A DNA stretch of 54,828 nucleotides from Lysinibacillus fusiformis (GTDB lineage: Bacteria > Bacillota > Bacilli > Bacillales_A > Planococcaceae): assembly GCA_030027265.1 (NCBI GenBank), contig JASENG010000020.1:1-54828 (forward strand), in the 5' to 3' direction. Positions 35,749-48,883 of this stretch are shown here, piece after piece (position 1 is the stretch's first letter; the number at the start of each line of letters is the position of its first letter). The translations under genes and the position numbers were made by a program. A model generated the notes under the pieces. That model did not search any database and was not told the DNA's origin. It was given only the letters and a program-made list of their open reading frames with translations.

Positions 35749-35937
35749 GTAAATTCCTCCTTTGCATTTTAGATTAAAACTATTTTTTCAGAAAACCTTA
35801 ATTTAAAGAAGTTATTCTTCCCAATTATCGGGATTGAAAAAAATAAATTCCTTTCCCAAATAATAGGAAAACTCATTTTTCTAAATCAATTACGTCTGTC
35901 ATAGTTGAATTATCTTTTAGTAGTAGGAGGGAAAAAT

Positions 35938-37338
35938 ATGACAAAAATTTCACGCTGGAAAAAAGTATTATCGACATTTGCAGTAATGTTACTTGCTTTC
36001 ACACCCTTCACAGCTAGCGCGGCAGCACCGACAGTATCTGCCATTGATACTGGAGATACAACTTGGATTATCGTAGCAGTAGCACTTGTATTATTCATGC
36101 ATGTACCAGGTTTGGCATTATTTTATGGAGGTCTGGTGAGCGAACGAAATGTTGTCTCAACATTAATGCACAGTTTTATTAGTCTAATTATTGTAACAAT
36201 CGTATGGGTATTATGGGGGTATACATTAAGCTATGGAACAAGCATTGGCGGATTTATCGGTGGTCTTGATTATTTATTGTTTAATGGCGTAGATGGAGAA
36301 GCTTATTCTGGATTAACCATTCCACATTATCTATTTGCAACTTTACAAATTGTATATGTTGCTATCACTGTAGCAATTATTTCGGGTGGTATCTCTGGCC
36401 GTATTTCGTTTAAAGCCTGGATTCCATTTACAGTTTTATGGCCGACATTCGTTTATGCTCCGATGGCACATGCTGTTTGGGGCGGGGGCTGGTTAGCTCA
36501 AATGGGCGAATTGGATTTCGCGGGTGGTACTGTTGTTCATATCACATCAGGGGTAGCAGCACTAGTAGCTGCTTTAGTTATTGGCCCTCGTACAAAGAAA
36601 ACACTTAATCATAAACCTCACAATATTGTGTTCTTCTTATTTGGAGCTGCAACACTTTGGTTTGGTTGGTTTGGATTTAATGGAGGCAGTGCTTTAGCTT
36701 CCGGAGCCCTAACATCTTTAGCGATAGCCAATACCCATGTAGCCGGGGCTGCAGGTGGTTTAGGATGGCTAATCATAGAATGGAAATTACGCAAACGTCC
36801 GACTCTGGTAGGAACAGCAACAGGTGTAATCGCTGGTTTAGTAGCAATAACACCAGGGGCAGGTTTTGTTGCCATTCCTTCAGCACTGCTTATCGGGTTA
36901 ATAGGTGCGCCAGTATGTTATTTAAGCATTAACTTCATTAAAGCCCGCTTTAAATACGACGATACTTTGGATGCTTTTGGCGTACATGGTATGGCAGGCA
37001 TCTGGGGTGCTATTGCGACTGGATTATTCGCTACAACCTCTGTAAATGAAGCAGGAAATAATGGCTTATTTTACGGGAATCCAGAACAGCTGCTTCACCA
37101 ATTAATGGGCGTGGGCGCATCAGTAATCATAACGGTAATCGGCACTTATGTTATTTTAAAATTTACCGGTTTATTTACACCGCTTCGCGTTTCGGAAGAA
37201 GAAGAAATTACCGGCCTGGACTTAAGTTTGCATGCAGAACCTGCTTATCATTCGAATAATGAAGAAGATCCAGAAATAACTAATGATAAATCCGTATTTG
37301 GAAGCGGAGCTGCAGGGTCGCATGTATATATGAAATAA
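35938..37338 (+). CDS. amt: Ammonium transporter, Amt family
   Basis: A 466-residue transporter with a signal sequence (ending near FTASAAAP) and about eleven helices. Conserved Amt segments are seen: VPGLALFYGGLV, the first pore His in GTVVHITSG, GWFGFNGGSALA, and the second pore His in FGVHGMAGIWG. It moves ammonium, and many Amt proteins also carry methylammonium. The true start is ATG 35938, six bases after AGGAGGG. No glnK-type gene follows, although Amt is often paired with one. It is divergent from the DUF3445/DmmA operon over 189 bases, which ties it to amine nitrogen use. No clear TnrA box was found. Confidence 0.93.
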   Translation: MTKISRWKKVLSTFAVMLLAFTPFTASAAAPTVSAIDTGDTTWIIVAVALVLFMHVPGLALFYGGLVSERNVVSTLMHSFISLIIVTIVWVLWGYTLSYGTSIGGFIGGLDYLLFNGVDGEAYSGLTIPHYLFATLQIVYVAITVAIISGGISGRISFKAWIPFTVLWPTFVYAPMAHAVWGGGWLAQMGELDFAGGTVVHITSGVAALVAALVIGPRTKKTLNHKPHNIVFFLFGAATLWFGWFGFNGGSALASGALTSLAIANTHVAGAAGGLGWLIIEWKLRKRPTLVGTATGVIAGLVAITPGAGFVAIPSALLIGLIGAPVCYLSINFIKARFKYDDTLDAFGVHGMAGIWGAIATGLFATTSVNEAGNNGLFYGNPEQLLHQLMGVGASVIITVIGTYVILKFTGLFTPLRVSEEEEITGLDLSLHAEPAYHSNNEEDPEITNDKSVFGSGAAGSHVYMK

Positions 37339-37411
37339 ATTTCCTTATCGAACATATGGGAGAAGCAGTTGGTGTTTTTCTTAAACTCTCCTATAAAAAA
37401 CCTAACTAAAA

Positions 37412-37465
37412 AAATAGCAGGAGGTATCTTAAGCTCAACTTAGGATACCTCCTGTTTGCTATTTA
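37412..37465 (+). terminator. Strong hairpin terminator after amt
   Basis: A long stem (AGCAGGAGGTATCTTAAG against CTTAGGATACCTCCTG, with a small bulge and a further GCT match), ending in an AT-rich stretch without a pure T run. Confidence 0.7.
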
Positions 37466-37543
37466 TAGCACTTTCGTTTTTTACAATACAAGTAAATTAG
37501 AAGTGTCTATATTTAAAGGAATAGTTAGGAAGGAGCGATTTGA

Positions 37544-38317
37544 ATGTCTGAAGTAATTCGTAAATCCTTTAAATTGTTGGAAGCCATTAAACCAACACCG
37601 GAAAAGGTTGAGTGGAGCGCAACTGAAATTAGCAAAAAGTTAGAAATCCCTGTACAAACCGTTCATCGATTACTTTCCTCCCTAGAGGAAAGTGGAATTG
37701 TATTTAAAAATAAGGAAACGAAGAAATTTAGAGTTGGTTTAAATTTATTGCAGATGGGTTTGTCTGTTAGAAATAATTTACTTGTAAGAAATAGCTCTAT
37801 TCCTACTATGAAAGCTTTAGCTAAAGACATACAGCAAAGCGTTTACTTAACTGTCCCTGAAGGATATGAAGGGGTCTATATTGATTGTATAAGCTATCTG
37901 CCTTGGTTGAAAGAAGCAGAGCCTATTGGAATGCGGGTTCCATTGAATCAAGGGTCCGCACAAAAAGTGATTTTAGCATTTTCATCACCTAAATCACAGC
38001 GATATTTAATACAGTCATTAAAAGAACAGGGATTAATTCATGACTTAAAAAAACTCCAGGATGAATTAAAGATTGTTAAGAATCAGTATTTCGCATTTTC
38101 TTCCGGTGAAATAACAAAGGGAACAGTAAGTATTTCATGTCCTGTTTTTTCATGGGAAGACGAAGTAGTGGCTTCCATTACGGTAAATGGGACAATCGAG
38201 AGTATGAGAGAAGATAATTTTATACAAATTGTGAATCGAACTAAACAGGCAGCCATAACAATATCTGAAGAGTTGGGATGGATCTCTTCACTATCAAAAA
38301 TGTCAGCAGTACACTGA
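37544..38317 (+). CDS. IclR family transcriptional regulator
   Basis: A 257-residue IclR-type regulator. The N-terminal winged helix-turn-helix reads SATEISKKLEIPVQTVHRLL (about residues 25-50), and the ligand-binding GAF-like domain includes VYIDCISY, MRVPLNQGSA and SCPVFSWEDEVVASITVNG. IclR members often control catabolism of aromatic or organic acids. The targets are unknown; the convergent hydroxyacyl-CoA dehydrogenase is the nearest metabolic gene. AGGAGCG site before the ATG. Confidence 0.92.
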   Translation: MSEVIRKSFKLLEAIKPTPEKVEWSATEISKKLEIPVQTVHRLLSSLEESGIVFKNKETKKFRVGLNLLQMGLSVRNNLLVRNSSIPTMKALAKDIQQSVYLTVPEGYEGVYIDCISYLPWLKEAEPIGMRVPLNQGSAQKVILAFSSPKSQRYLIQSLKEQGLIHDLKKLQDELKIVKNQYFAFSSGEITKGTVSISCPVFSWEDEVVASITVNGTIESMREDNFIQIVNRTKQAAITISEELGWISSLSKMSAVH

Positions 38318-38340
38318 GGATTTAGCTTATCGTCAAATAT

Positions 38341-38364
38341 AAAACCCTTCTTATCGAAGGGTTT
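38341..38364 (-). terminator. Hairpin between convergent genes, better as a terminator for the minus-strand gene
   Basis: AAACCCTTC (38342-38350) pairs with GAAGGGTTT (38356-38364). On the minus strand TTTTATATTT follows; on the plus strand the tail is not T-rich. Confidence 0.6.
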
Positions 38365-38409
38365 CTGGCATTTACTTATTTAACGCGGCTTATGATTAAA
38401 CTTGGTTAG

Positions 38410-39306
38410 TTAACTTTCCAAAAAACCCGGTTCTAAATAACTTGGATTTGGATAAGAATAGAACCCTTGTTTAGTCTCGGTTCCTAACTTTCCTTTATCG
38501 ATATACTCAGATTTTAAGACGTTCGCCAATCTTTTAAATTCTTCATTGCCTGCCTCTCCTTTTGCATTGGCAATATTATAGGCTGTATTGATTCCGACAA
38601 TATCTAAAATTGCAAACGGACCTTTTGGTGCACCCGTTGCTATCATCCATGTTTTGTCAATCGTTTCGACATCTGCTATTTTCTTAACCAACAGCATTTG
38701 AGCAGCCTCTAAAAATGGGACGAGCAGTGAATTTAGAATATAGCCGGGCTGTTCACGTTGAATTGGCAATGCCACCATCCCGATGGACTTGGCAAACTCG
38801 ATCACATCTTCAAAAACTTGTTTTTCCGTATTCGGATGTTTCATAATTTCCGCTGTATTATTAAGCCAAATTTCATTGGCAAAGTGCAATGCCAAAAATT
38901 TAGGAGGCCGGCCAGTTATCTCTGCAAATTGACTTGGCAGCATCGTGGAAGAATTGGTTGCGAAAATTGTTTTTTCAGGTGCTGCTTGACGCAGTTGCTG
39001 ATAGAAAGCCTTTTTTATTTCTTCAACTTCAGGTACGGCTTCAATTACTAAATCTGCATCAGTGACAGCTTCACCAAGATCCTTTTGAAAAGACATGCGA
39101 TTATAGGCTAGATTTACTTCTTCATCAGTTGCTCCCAGATCCTGCTGATAGCGAACTTTTAAATTCATTATTCGGTTTTTACCACGATCAATGGCTTCAT
39201 CATTAATATCATATACTGTAACATCATATCCTTTAAATGCGGTTTGAAACGCAATTTGACTTCCTAATACACCACTGCCTGCTACAACAATCTTTTTAAA
39301 GTCCAT
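38410..39306 (-). CDS. 3-hydroxyacyl-CoA dehydrogenase family protein
   Basis: A 298-residue NAD-dependent dehydrogenase of the 3-hydroxybutyryl-CoA type. The Rossmann motif is VAGSGVLGSQIAFQ at the N-terminus; VIEAVPE, ATNSSTMLPSQ and the catalytic His in LALHFANEIW follow. The usual HFxNP is HFANE here, so the substrate may be other than a simple acyl-CoA. The C-terminal domain has KTWMIATGAPKGPF and TKQGFYSYPN, characteristic of the family. It has a GGGG site a few bases upstream of its ATG. It converges on the IclR gene. Confidence 0.9.
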   Translation of the reverse strand: MDFKKIVVAGSGVLGSQIAFQTAFKGYDVTVYDINDEAIDRGKNRIMNLKVRYQQDLGATDEEVNLAYNRMSFQKDLGEAVTDADLVIEAVPEVEEIKKAFYQQLRQAAPEKTIFATNSSTMLPSQFAEITGRPPKFLALHFANEIWLNNTAEIMKHPNTEKQVFEDVIEFAKSIGMVALPIQREQPGYILNSLLVPFLEAAQMLLVKKIADVETIDKTWMIATGAPKGPFAILDIVGINTAYNIANAKGEAGNEEFKRLANVLKSEYIDKGKLGTETKQGFYSYPNPSYLEPGFLES

Positions 39307-39481
39307 AAGAAAACCCCTTACATAGTTTTGAACATTAAACTTTTCTGTTCACTTTTCATAATAGACATGCTACTGTTTTTTAAACAGCCAAAAGTAAGTT
39401 TTAGATTAGTCGGTTGTATGCTTGACGGTTCTGTCATTTATTAAAAATGAATATGATGGTAGGAAAGGGGCGAATTAATGC

Positions 39482-40039
39482 ATGTCTATTGCAGTTATTT
39501 ACGGGAGTACACGAGAGAACGGGAATACGGAATGGTTAACGGAGGAAGTCATTAATGGGCTGCCTGTAGAAAAATTTTATCTTCGTGAGTATAATATTCT
39601 TCCTATAAAGGATGAAAGACATACGGATACAGGGTTTCAAGAGGTGCCAGATCATTATGGCGAACTTATAGGGAAGATTTTAAAGCATGATGTATTCATT
39701 TTTTCGACACCTGTTTATTGGTATAGCATGAGCGGAACGATGAAGCTGTTTATTGATCGGTGGTCTCAGACATTGAGGGATAAGAACCATCCCAATTTCA
39801 GAGAAGATCTAGCGAAAAAAAGTGCATATGTAATAGCTGTAGGCGGCGATAAGCCTACGATTAAAGCACTTCCGATGATACAACAGTTTCAATATATCTG
39901 TGACTTTTTTGGGATGACTTTAGAGAGCTATCTAATCGGGAAAGCAAGCAAGCCTGGAGAGATTCAGCAAGATACGAAGGCTATTGCTGCTGCAGGTGAA
40001 ATGAGAGCGGCATTGAAAAAACAATTGTCCTCTATATAG
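39482..40039 (+). CDS. NAD(P)H-dependent FMN reductase (flavodoxin-like fold)
   Basis: A 185-residue protein with the flavodoxin-like fold. The phosphate loop is YGSTRENGNTEW at the N-terminus, and the flavin-contact segment STPVYWYSMSGTMKLFIDRW is near residue 77. Such enzymes pass hydride from NAD(P)H to FMN or small quinones in the cytoplasm. GGAAAGGGG lies about 11 bases before the ATG. It is monocistronic. Confidence 0.88.
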   Translation: MSIAVIYGSTRENGNTEWLTEEVINGLPVEKFYLREYNILPIKDERHTDTGFQEVPDHYGELIGKILKHDVFIFSTPVYWYSMSGTMKLFIDRWSQTLRDKNHPNFREDLAKKSAYVIAVGGDKPTIKALPMIQQFQYICDFFGMTLESYLIGKASKPGEIQQDTKAIAAAGEMRAALKKQLSSI

Positions 40040-40048
40040 TGTCGAGCT

Positions 40049-40083
40049 AAAACGAGTTGAAAGCATTTTTTCAACTCGTTTTA
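40049..40083. terminator. Bidirectional terminator
   Basis: AAAACGAGTTGA (40049-40060) pairs with TCAACTCGTTTT (40071-40082), with A-runs and T-runs on both sides. It serves the convergent FMN reductase and NUDIX genes. Confidence 0.9.
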
Positions 40084-40091
40084 CTATTGCT

Positions 40092-40541
40092 TTAAATCAA
40101 AATTTGTTCAATATAGGGTTCTATAAAGCCTCGATACTCAGGTTTGGTGTTCTCTGGCATATCTAGAGGAGAGTAGTATTGTAATGCTCTTGACTCATGA
40201 TTGATTGTTAAATCACCACTGTATGTTTTAGTAAGAAAAACAGCCGTAACAGAATAAAATTCATCCCCATTTTGTACTTTACAGTAATAGTCTTTACCTG
40301 AAAAGACGCCGAGCAATGTTAAGTCTTCAATAATTAAGCCGGTTTCTTCCATTACTTCTCGACAAGCTACTTCCTCGAAACTTTCACCTAAATCCATTAA
40401 TCCGCCAGGTAATCCCCAATTACCACACGGGCGTTGCTGCAGAAGAATTTCCTTTTTATCATTCACTATGATAACTGTAGATCCAGGCAGTATTAATGGT
40501 GCATGTCCTACATATTTTCTTATCGATTTATAGTATTCCAT
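40092..40541 (-). CDS. NUDIX hydrolase
   Basis: A 149-residue NUDIX enzyme with a complete box: GGLMDLGE, then REVMEETGL, at about residues 45-68. It probably hydrolyses a nucleoside diphosphate derivative in the cytoplasm. The N-terminal segment VGHAPLILPGSTVIIVNDKK is typical of many Bacillus NUDIX proteins. Its AGAGGGA site is about 7 bases upstream of the ATG. Substrate unknown. Confidence 0.92.
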   Translation of the reverse strand: MEYYKSIRKYVGHAPLILPGSTVIIVNDKKEILLQQRPCGNWGLPGGLMDLGESFEEVACREVMEETGLIIEDLTLLGVFSGKDYYCKVQNGDEFYSVTAVFLTKTYSGDLTINHESRALQYYSPLDMPENTKPEYRGFIEPYIEQILI

Positions 40542-40971
40542 TGAAATCCCTCTCTCTTTTACTCATTCGTTTTATTAGTAATAATTCAATAGAGATTTTT
40601 AAAAACCTTTTATCATTTTAATATAAGGATTATGGAAATCGTGTATTTCCATCGAACTTACCGAACTATTTGGCAAAAACATACTATTTCTAATGATTTA
40701 AAAAAGAATGGCATTTTACATCAGATGCTATATTGAAATAGGTAAGCATGTATGAAAATAGCAATTGGATAACTGTAGCATAAATATGAAAAATTATCGA
40801 AAAGCAGCTGAGAGATTTGTCATATTAGTAGGAAAAGAGAAATAGGATGGATTGTGAACGTTATTAATTTTTTGTTATGGGAGGCGTTGAACTCATTCGT
40901 TTTTAAAAAGCAATGCTGTTTTGCTGCTGGCTTCAAAAGTTTCTTTATTAACCTAAAGCAGGAGGTAAAAA
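40542..40971. other. Non-coding gap before the GT2 gene
   Basis: This 430-base AT-rich stretch holds no convincing gene. A perfect 7-bp inverted repeat (TGGAAAT 40633-40639, ATTTCCA 40645-40651) with a 5-base loop could be an operator or small hairpin. Close to the end a 30-codon frame runs into the GT2 start, but its ribosome binding site is only two bases away. No known riboswitch fold, including the cyclic-di-GMP classes, was recognised. Confidence 0.5.
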
Positions 40972-42546
40972 TTGAATAGCAGAACACATCTGTTAGAACA
41001 TGATGTAAAACAAGCGCAGGATAACCCCCTTTTGTACCATTACGAAACTGGTAATTTTTCGAATATAAAAGGGGTTAAAAAAACCTATATGAAGCCAAGA
41101 ATTGTTGTTTTTATTCCTGCACATAACGAAGAAAATTCCATTAGAGATTGTTTAGAAGGATTAGCAGATCAAGTCTTACCGAATGATGTGGAAATGGATG
41201 TATTTGTCATTGCGGATAATTGTACCGATAGAACTGTTGATAAGGCCAACGAGGCTGGCATGGATTTTAATCTTCATTTAACGGTCTTAATCACCAAGAA
41301 TAATAAACAACGCAAAGTAGGGGCTTTAAATACAGCGTGGAAAACCCTTTATGGCGATATTTTAGATATCCATTTTAAACATTTATCTCCTTATCAAGAA
41401 ATCTATAAGGACTCTATAAAAGCGGTCCTTGGGATGGATGCAGATAGTCGTTTGGCGCCAAATGCACTTATCCATTTGTGGGAAGGTTTAATGAGCGCAA
41501 GGAACATTGGCGGCGTTATGGCAAAGTATACGATGCGAATGCCCAAAAAGAAAAGTCTCATCCCCAAACATGCTGTTAACTATGAAGAATTAATTGCCTC
41601 GGGAGAATATGGGGGTCCGATAACGCGTTGGTGGACCCATCAACAAAAGCAAGATATGGCTAGTTGGCTGTTAGACCTTCAATATCGCGGCGGTAGTACA
41701 TATGTACTTGGGGGACAGGCTACCTTATTTCGTCCAGAAGCACTTCAAAACGTCATCGAAAACAATAAATTAGACGGACCGTGGCAGGATGATAGTGATG
41801 TGGAGGATATGCTATTAACTTGGCAGCTCCAAAAAAATGGATGGAAAACATTAATAAGTCCCAAAGCAAGATGCTTCGTGGATTCCATGAAATCGTATCA
41901 TACATTTCGACAACAACGGAATAAATGGCAGTCAGGAACGGTAAATTTGCTAACGAGCAAAGATCTTGATGTGAAGACACGTCACAATGGAAAGCTGTGG
42001 CGTATGCAAATGAAATTATTCCAAGAATTTTTAGTAAGAATCTTATTCATTGCTTTACTTTCAATCTCGGTTGCAACCGGTCAATTTTCTTGGTCTTGGA
42101 TTTGGATTACGCCCATAATTCTTGCATCTATTTTAAATATTCTTCTAGCCATGAAAACCCCGATGGCGCGAACCATCGATGTCGTTTTGGCAGGGCTGCT
42201 TATAAGCCCGGAATTATATATGTGGGCAAATCTTATGACATTTTTCCAGGTTTGGCTGGAAAAACTCTCGGCCAATAAAAAAGACGGTTGGGCAAATCAG
42301 TACAACGCGGAGAGCGGAAAAACAAGCAGTAAGTTGATTCATGGGATCGTTATCGCAATTTTAACTGTCGCTGTTATTGTCCTTCTTTGTGTGCATTTTA
42401 GAGAGTTTTTAACAAGTGGACCTGTACGAGAAGCTTTAAGGCCTTATATTTTGACTGGCTGGGTTATTTTAACGGGCTTAACTGTTCTTGCTTCCCTGCA
42501 AATGATTTATCAGATCTGGAAACTTCGAGCAAAGCACCAGGCTTAG
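40972..42546 (+). CDS. Processive-type family 2 glycosyltransferase (cellulose/hyaluronan-synthase-like)
   Basis: A 524-residue membrane glycosyltransferase. The GT2 domain is at about residues 42-340: FIPAHNEENSIRDCLEGL, ADNCTDRT, the DxD motif in GMDADSRLAP, GGQATLF, DVEDMLLTWQLQ and QQRNKWQSG, the last corresponding to the QxxRW motif of processive synthases. About four or five membrane helices follow (about 345-420 and 450-515). It should polymerise or transfer a sugar from a nucleotide donor at the membrane. No PilZ domain is fused. The start is TTG 40972 after AGGAGG. The polysaccharide is unknown. Confidence 0.88.
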   Translation: MNSRTHLLEHDVKQAQDNPLLYHYETGNFSNIKGVKKTYMKPRIVVFIPAHNEENSIRDCLEGLADQVLPNDVEMDVFVIADNCTDRTVDKANEAGMDFNLHLTVLITKNNKQRKVGALNTAWKTLYGDILDIHFKHLSPYQEIYKDSIKAVLGMDADSRLAPNALIHLWEGLMSARNIGGVMAKYTMRMPKKKSLIPKHAVNYEELIASGEYGGPITRWWTHQQKQDMASWLLDLQYRGGSTYVLGGQATLFRPEALQNVIENNKLDGPWQDDSDVEDMLLTWQLQKNGWKTLISPKARCFVDSMKSYHTFRQQRNKWQSGTVNLLTSKDLDVKTRHNGKLWRMQMKLFQEFLVRILFIALLSISVATGQFSWSWIWITPIILASILNILLAMKTPMARTIDVVLAGLLISPELYMWANLMTFFQVWLEKLSANKKDGWANQYNAESGKTSSKLIHGIVIAILTVAVIVLLCVHFREFLTSGPVREALRPYILTGWVILTGLTVLASLQMIYQIWKLRAKHQA

Positions 42547-42575
42547 TAGTTTGTTTTTCTTTATGCCACCAAGTA

Positions 42576-42620
42576 CAAAACGAGCGAGAAGCAACACTAT
42601 GGTCACTTCTCGCTCGTTTT
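42576..42620. terminator. Bidirectional terminator
   Basis: AAAACGAGCGAGAAG pairs with CTTCTCGCTCGTTTT (42577-42591 and 42606-42620), a perfect 15-bp stem flanked by A and T runs. It overlaps the stop region of the HesB-like gene. Confidence 0.9.
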
Positions 42621-42912
42621 ATTGTTTTACATAGTCATATTTGAGTTCTTCTGATGCTATGTTTACATCGACAACTAAATTATGTTCATTAAAAAACCAA
42701 AGATCATCCTTTTCAATATAGAAATGAACGCCATCAATAATTTTCTTCACACCGATATCATGTGGTTCTTCACGGTTCATGCCCAGTGAAAACCCTTCGT
42801 GAAATGGGGAAGAGCCCCCATATCTTGCATAGAATCGAATTGCATCTCCAGCAGATACTTCCATTTCTTCTTTAAACCAACGTAACGCTTCCTCGGTAAT
42901 TTTTATGTTCAT
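42619..42912 (-). CDS. HesB/YneR-like protein (IscA-fold superfamily)
   Basis: A 97-residue protein of the HesB/YneR group: ITEEALRWFKEEM, IRFYARYGG, HEGFSLGM and FYIEKDDLWFF. These are small relatives of iron-sulfur scaffold proteins but lack the three conserved cysteines, so cluster binding is doubtful. ATG 42912 has AAAGGGAG 8 bases upstream and is preferred over the upstream in-frame start. Its location beside plsY and parE matches yneR of B. subtilis. Confidence 0.88.
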   Translation of the reverse strand: MNIKITEEALRWFKEEMEVSAGDAIRFYARYGGSSPFHEGFSLGMNREEPHDIGVKKIIDGVHFYIEKDDLWFFNEHNLVVDVNIASEELKYDYVKQ

Positions 42913-42938
42913 CCCATAAACTCCCTTTAGGCCAAGTC

Positions 42939-43541
42939 TTAAATCCATTTCACTTTTGGTTCAGTGCCTTCTTTGATTCGTTTAATATTTGCGCGGTGAC
43001 GATAGAAGATGAAGGCTGTTAATAGCAGGATTAAAATTAATAATGGTACATCACCTGTAACGATGGCATATATAATGCTATAAATAAGTGCAACGATTGA
43101 CACAATCATCGAAGATAAGCTAACCATTTTCGTAATTTTCAATGCGATAAAAAAGCTTGCAATCAATAAGATAAATAATGGCCAAGCATAGCCTAACAAA
43201 ACGCCTCCAGAGGTCGCTACAGCTTTACCTCCACGGAATCCTGCAAAAATCGGGAACATATGTCCAATAACTGCTACAGCTCCTAAAATAAGCGGATGAA
43301 TCGTTGTATCAGCGAAAAAAGGAAGTAACGGCAATAAGGTTGCTGCTGTCCCTTTTAAAATATCCATGATCGTTACAACAAGTCCTGGTTTCTTTCCTAA
43401 TACACGAAATGAATTTGTCCCTCCTAGGTTTCCACTGCCGTGTTCTCTGATATCCGTCTTATAAAAAATTTTGCCGATCCAAAGGCCAGAAGGAATAGAA
43501 CCAATTAAATAAGCACATATAAGTAAAATTGCAATAACCAT
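42939..43541 (-). CDS. plsY: Acyl-phosphate glycerol-3-phosphate acyltransferase PlsY
   Basis: A 200-residue membrane enzyme that acylates glycerol-3-phosphate from acyl-phosphate, the first step of phospholipid synthesis in Gram-positive bacteria. The PlsY motifs are visible: [14 protein letters not shown] with its conserved Ser, [16 protein letters not shown], and [24 protein letters not shown]. About five helices. Divergent from parE, as in Bacillus; the yneT gene that separates them in B. subtilis is absent. GAAAGGA lies just upstream of the ATG. Confidence 0.95.
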   Translation of the reverse strand: MVIAILLICAYLIGSIPSGLWIGKIFYKTDIREHGSGNLGGTNSFRVLGKKPGLVVTIMDILKGTAATLLPLLPFFADTTIHPLILGAVAVIGHMFPIFAGFRGGKAVATSGGVLLGYAWPLFILLIASFFIALKITKMVSLSSMIVSIVALIYSIIYAIVTGDVPLLILILLLTAFIFYRHRANIKRIKEGTEPKVKWI

Positions 43542-48402
<4,861 letters not shown>

Positions 48403-48431
<29 letters not shown>

Positions 48432-48714
48432 AATCATTATTTAATTTAAGATATGCAAAACAGTTTACTCGTTTTGCATATCTTTTTACACCGTGTGTTA
48501 TCCCATAAAAATAAAAGGCATTTTCAGGATGATCGCAAATGTTATCCCGGAAATGCCTTTTATTTTTCTTATAATGTTTGTTCAATGCTTCAGTTTTCGT
48601 TTTCGTTATTCTTTCATGTGTACTAAAGTGAACCATCCCTCGCTGAATTGTTACGTCTTTTCCTTGCTCACGCAGCTGTTTTAATCTCTTTTTCTTTGCT
48701 TTTGAGTTAGCCAT
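48403..48714 (-). CDS. Small basic protein with frame running through two terminators into parC
   Basis: Up to 103 residues if the frame is followed to its stop. The N-terminal part (MANSKAKKKRLKQLREQG, then TKTKTEALNKHYKK) is a basic small protein of a kind common in Bacillus, with AGGTGA seven bases before ATG 48714. After about residue 50 the frame passes through the hairpin at 48508-48571 and the parC terminator, then into the last 29 bases of parC on the other strand. The C-terminal part is therefore probably an extension after loss of an earlier stop. Function unknown. Confidence 0.6.
48448..48487 (+). terminator. Terminator after parC
   Basis: AAGATATGCAAAAC pairs with GTTTTGCATATCTT, a 14-bp stem with a 9-base loop, then T-rich. 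Confidence 0.9.
48508..48571. terminator. Long hairpin within the tail of the small basic gene
   Basis: AAAATAAAAGGCATTT pairs with AAATGCCTTTTATTTT (about 48508-48525 and 48552-48571), with A and T runs on the two sides. It looks like the terminator of the minus-strand gene, yet is inside its open frame. Confidence 0.65.
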
Positions 48715-48837
48715 CATCTTCACCTCTAATTTGATTTTCATCTTCATCTTAATCTATTGGGAAACAAAAGGGAAGTGGGGGACATAAGAAACCAAGCGGA
48801 ATAAAAATTGCAAGTATAAACAACCCCAAAATATCCA

Positions 48838-48870
48838 TTAAAAAACCTCGAGTCCACTTTGAACTCGAGG
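48838..48870 (-). terminator. Terminator of the DUF485-symporter operon
   Basis: On the minus strand CCTCGAGT, loop, ACTCGAGG, then T6 (stem 48846-48853 and 48863-48870). Confidence 0.9.
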
Positions 48871-48883
48871 TTTAGCACTTAAA

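Noticed and set aside
40880..40982. 30-codon leader frame overlapping the GT2 start
   Set aside because: The GGAGG is only two bases from the TTG, too close for efficient initiation; no conserved peptide pattern.
48749..48838. 29-codon hydrophobic frame on the minus strand
   Set aside because: Its only ribosome binding site lies inside the symporter terminator, and short hydrophobic frames are common by chance in AT-rich DNA.
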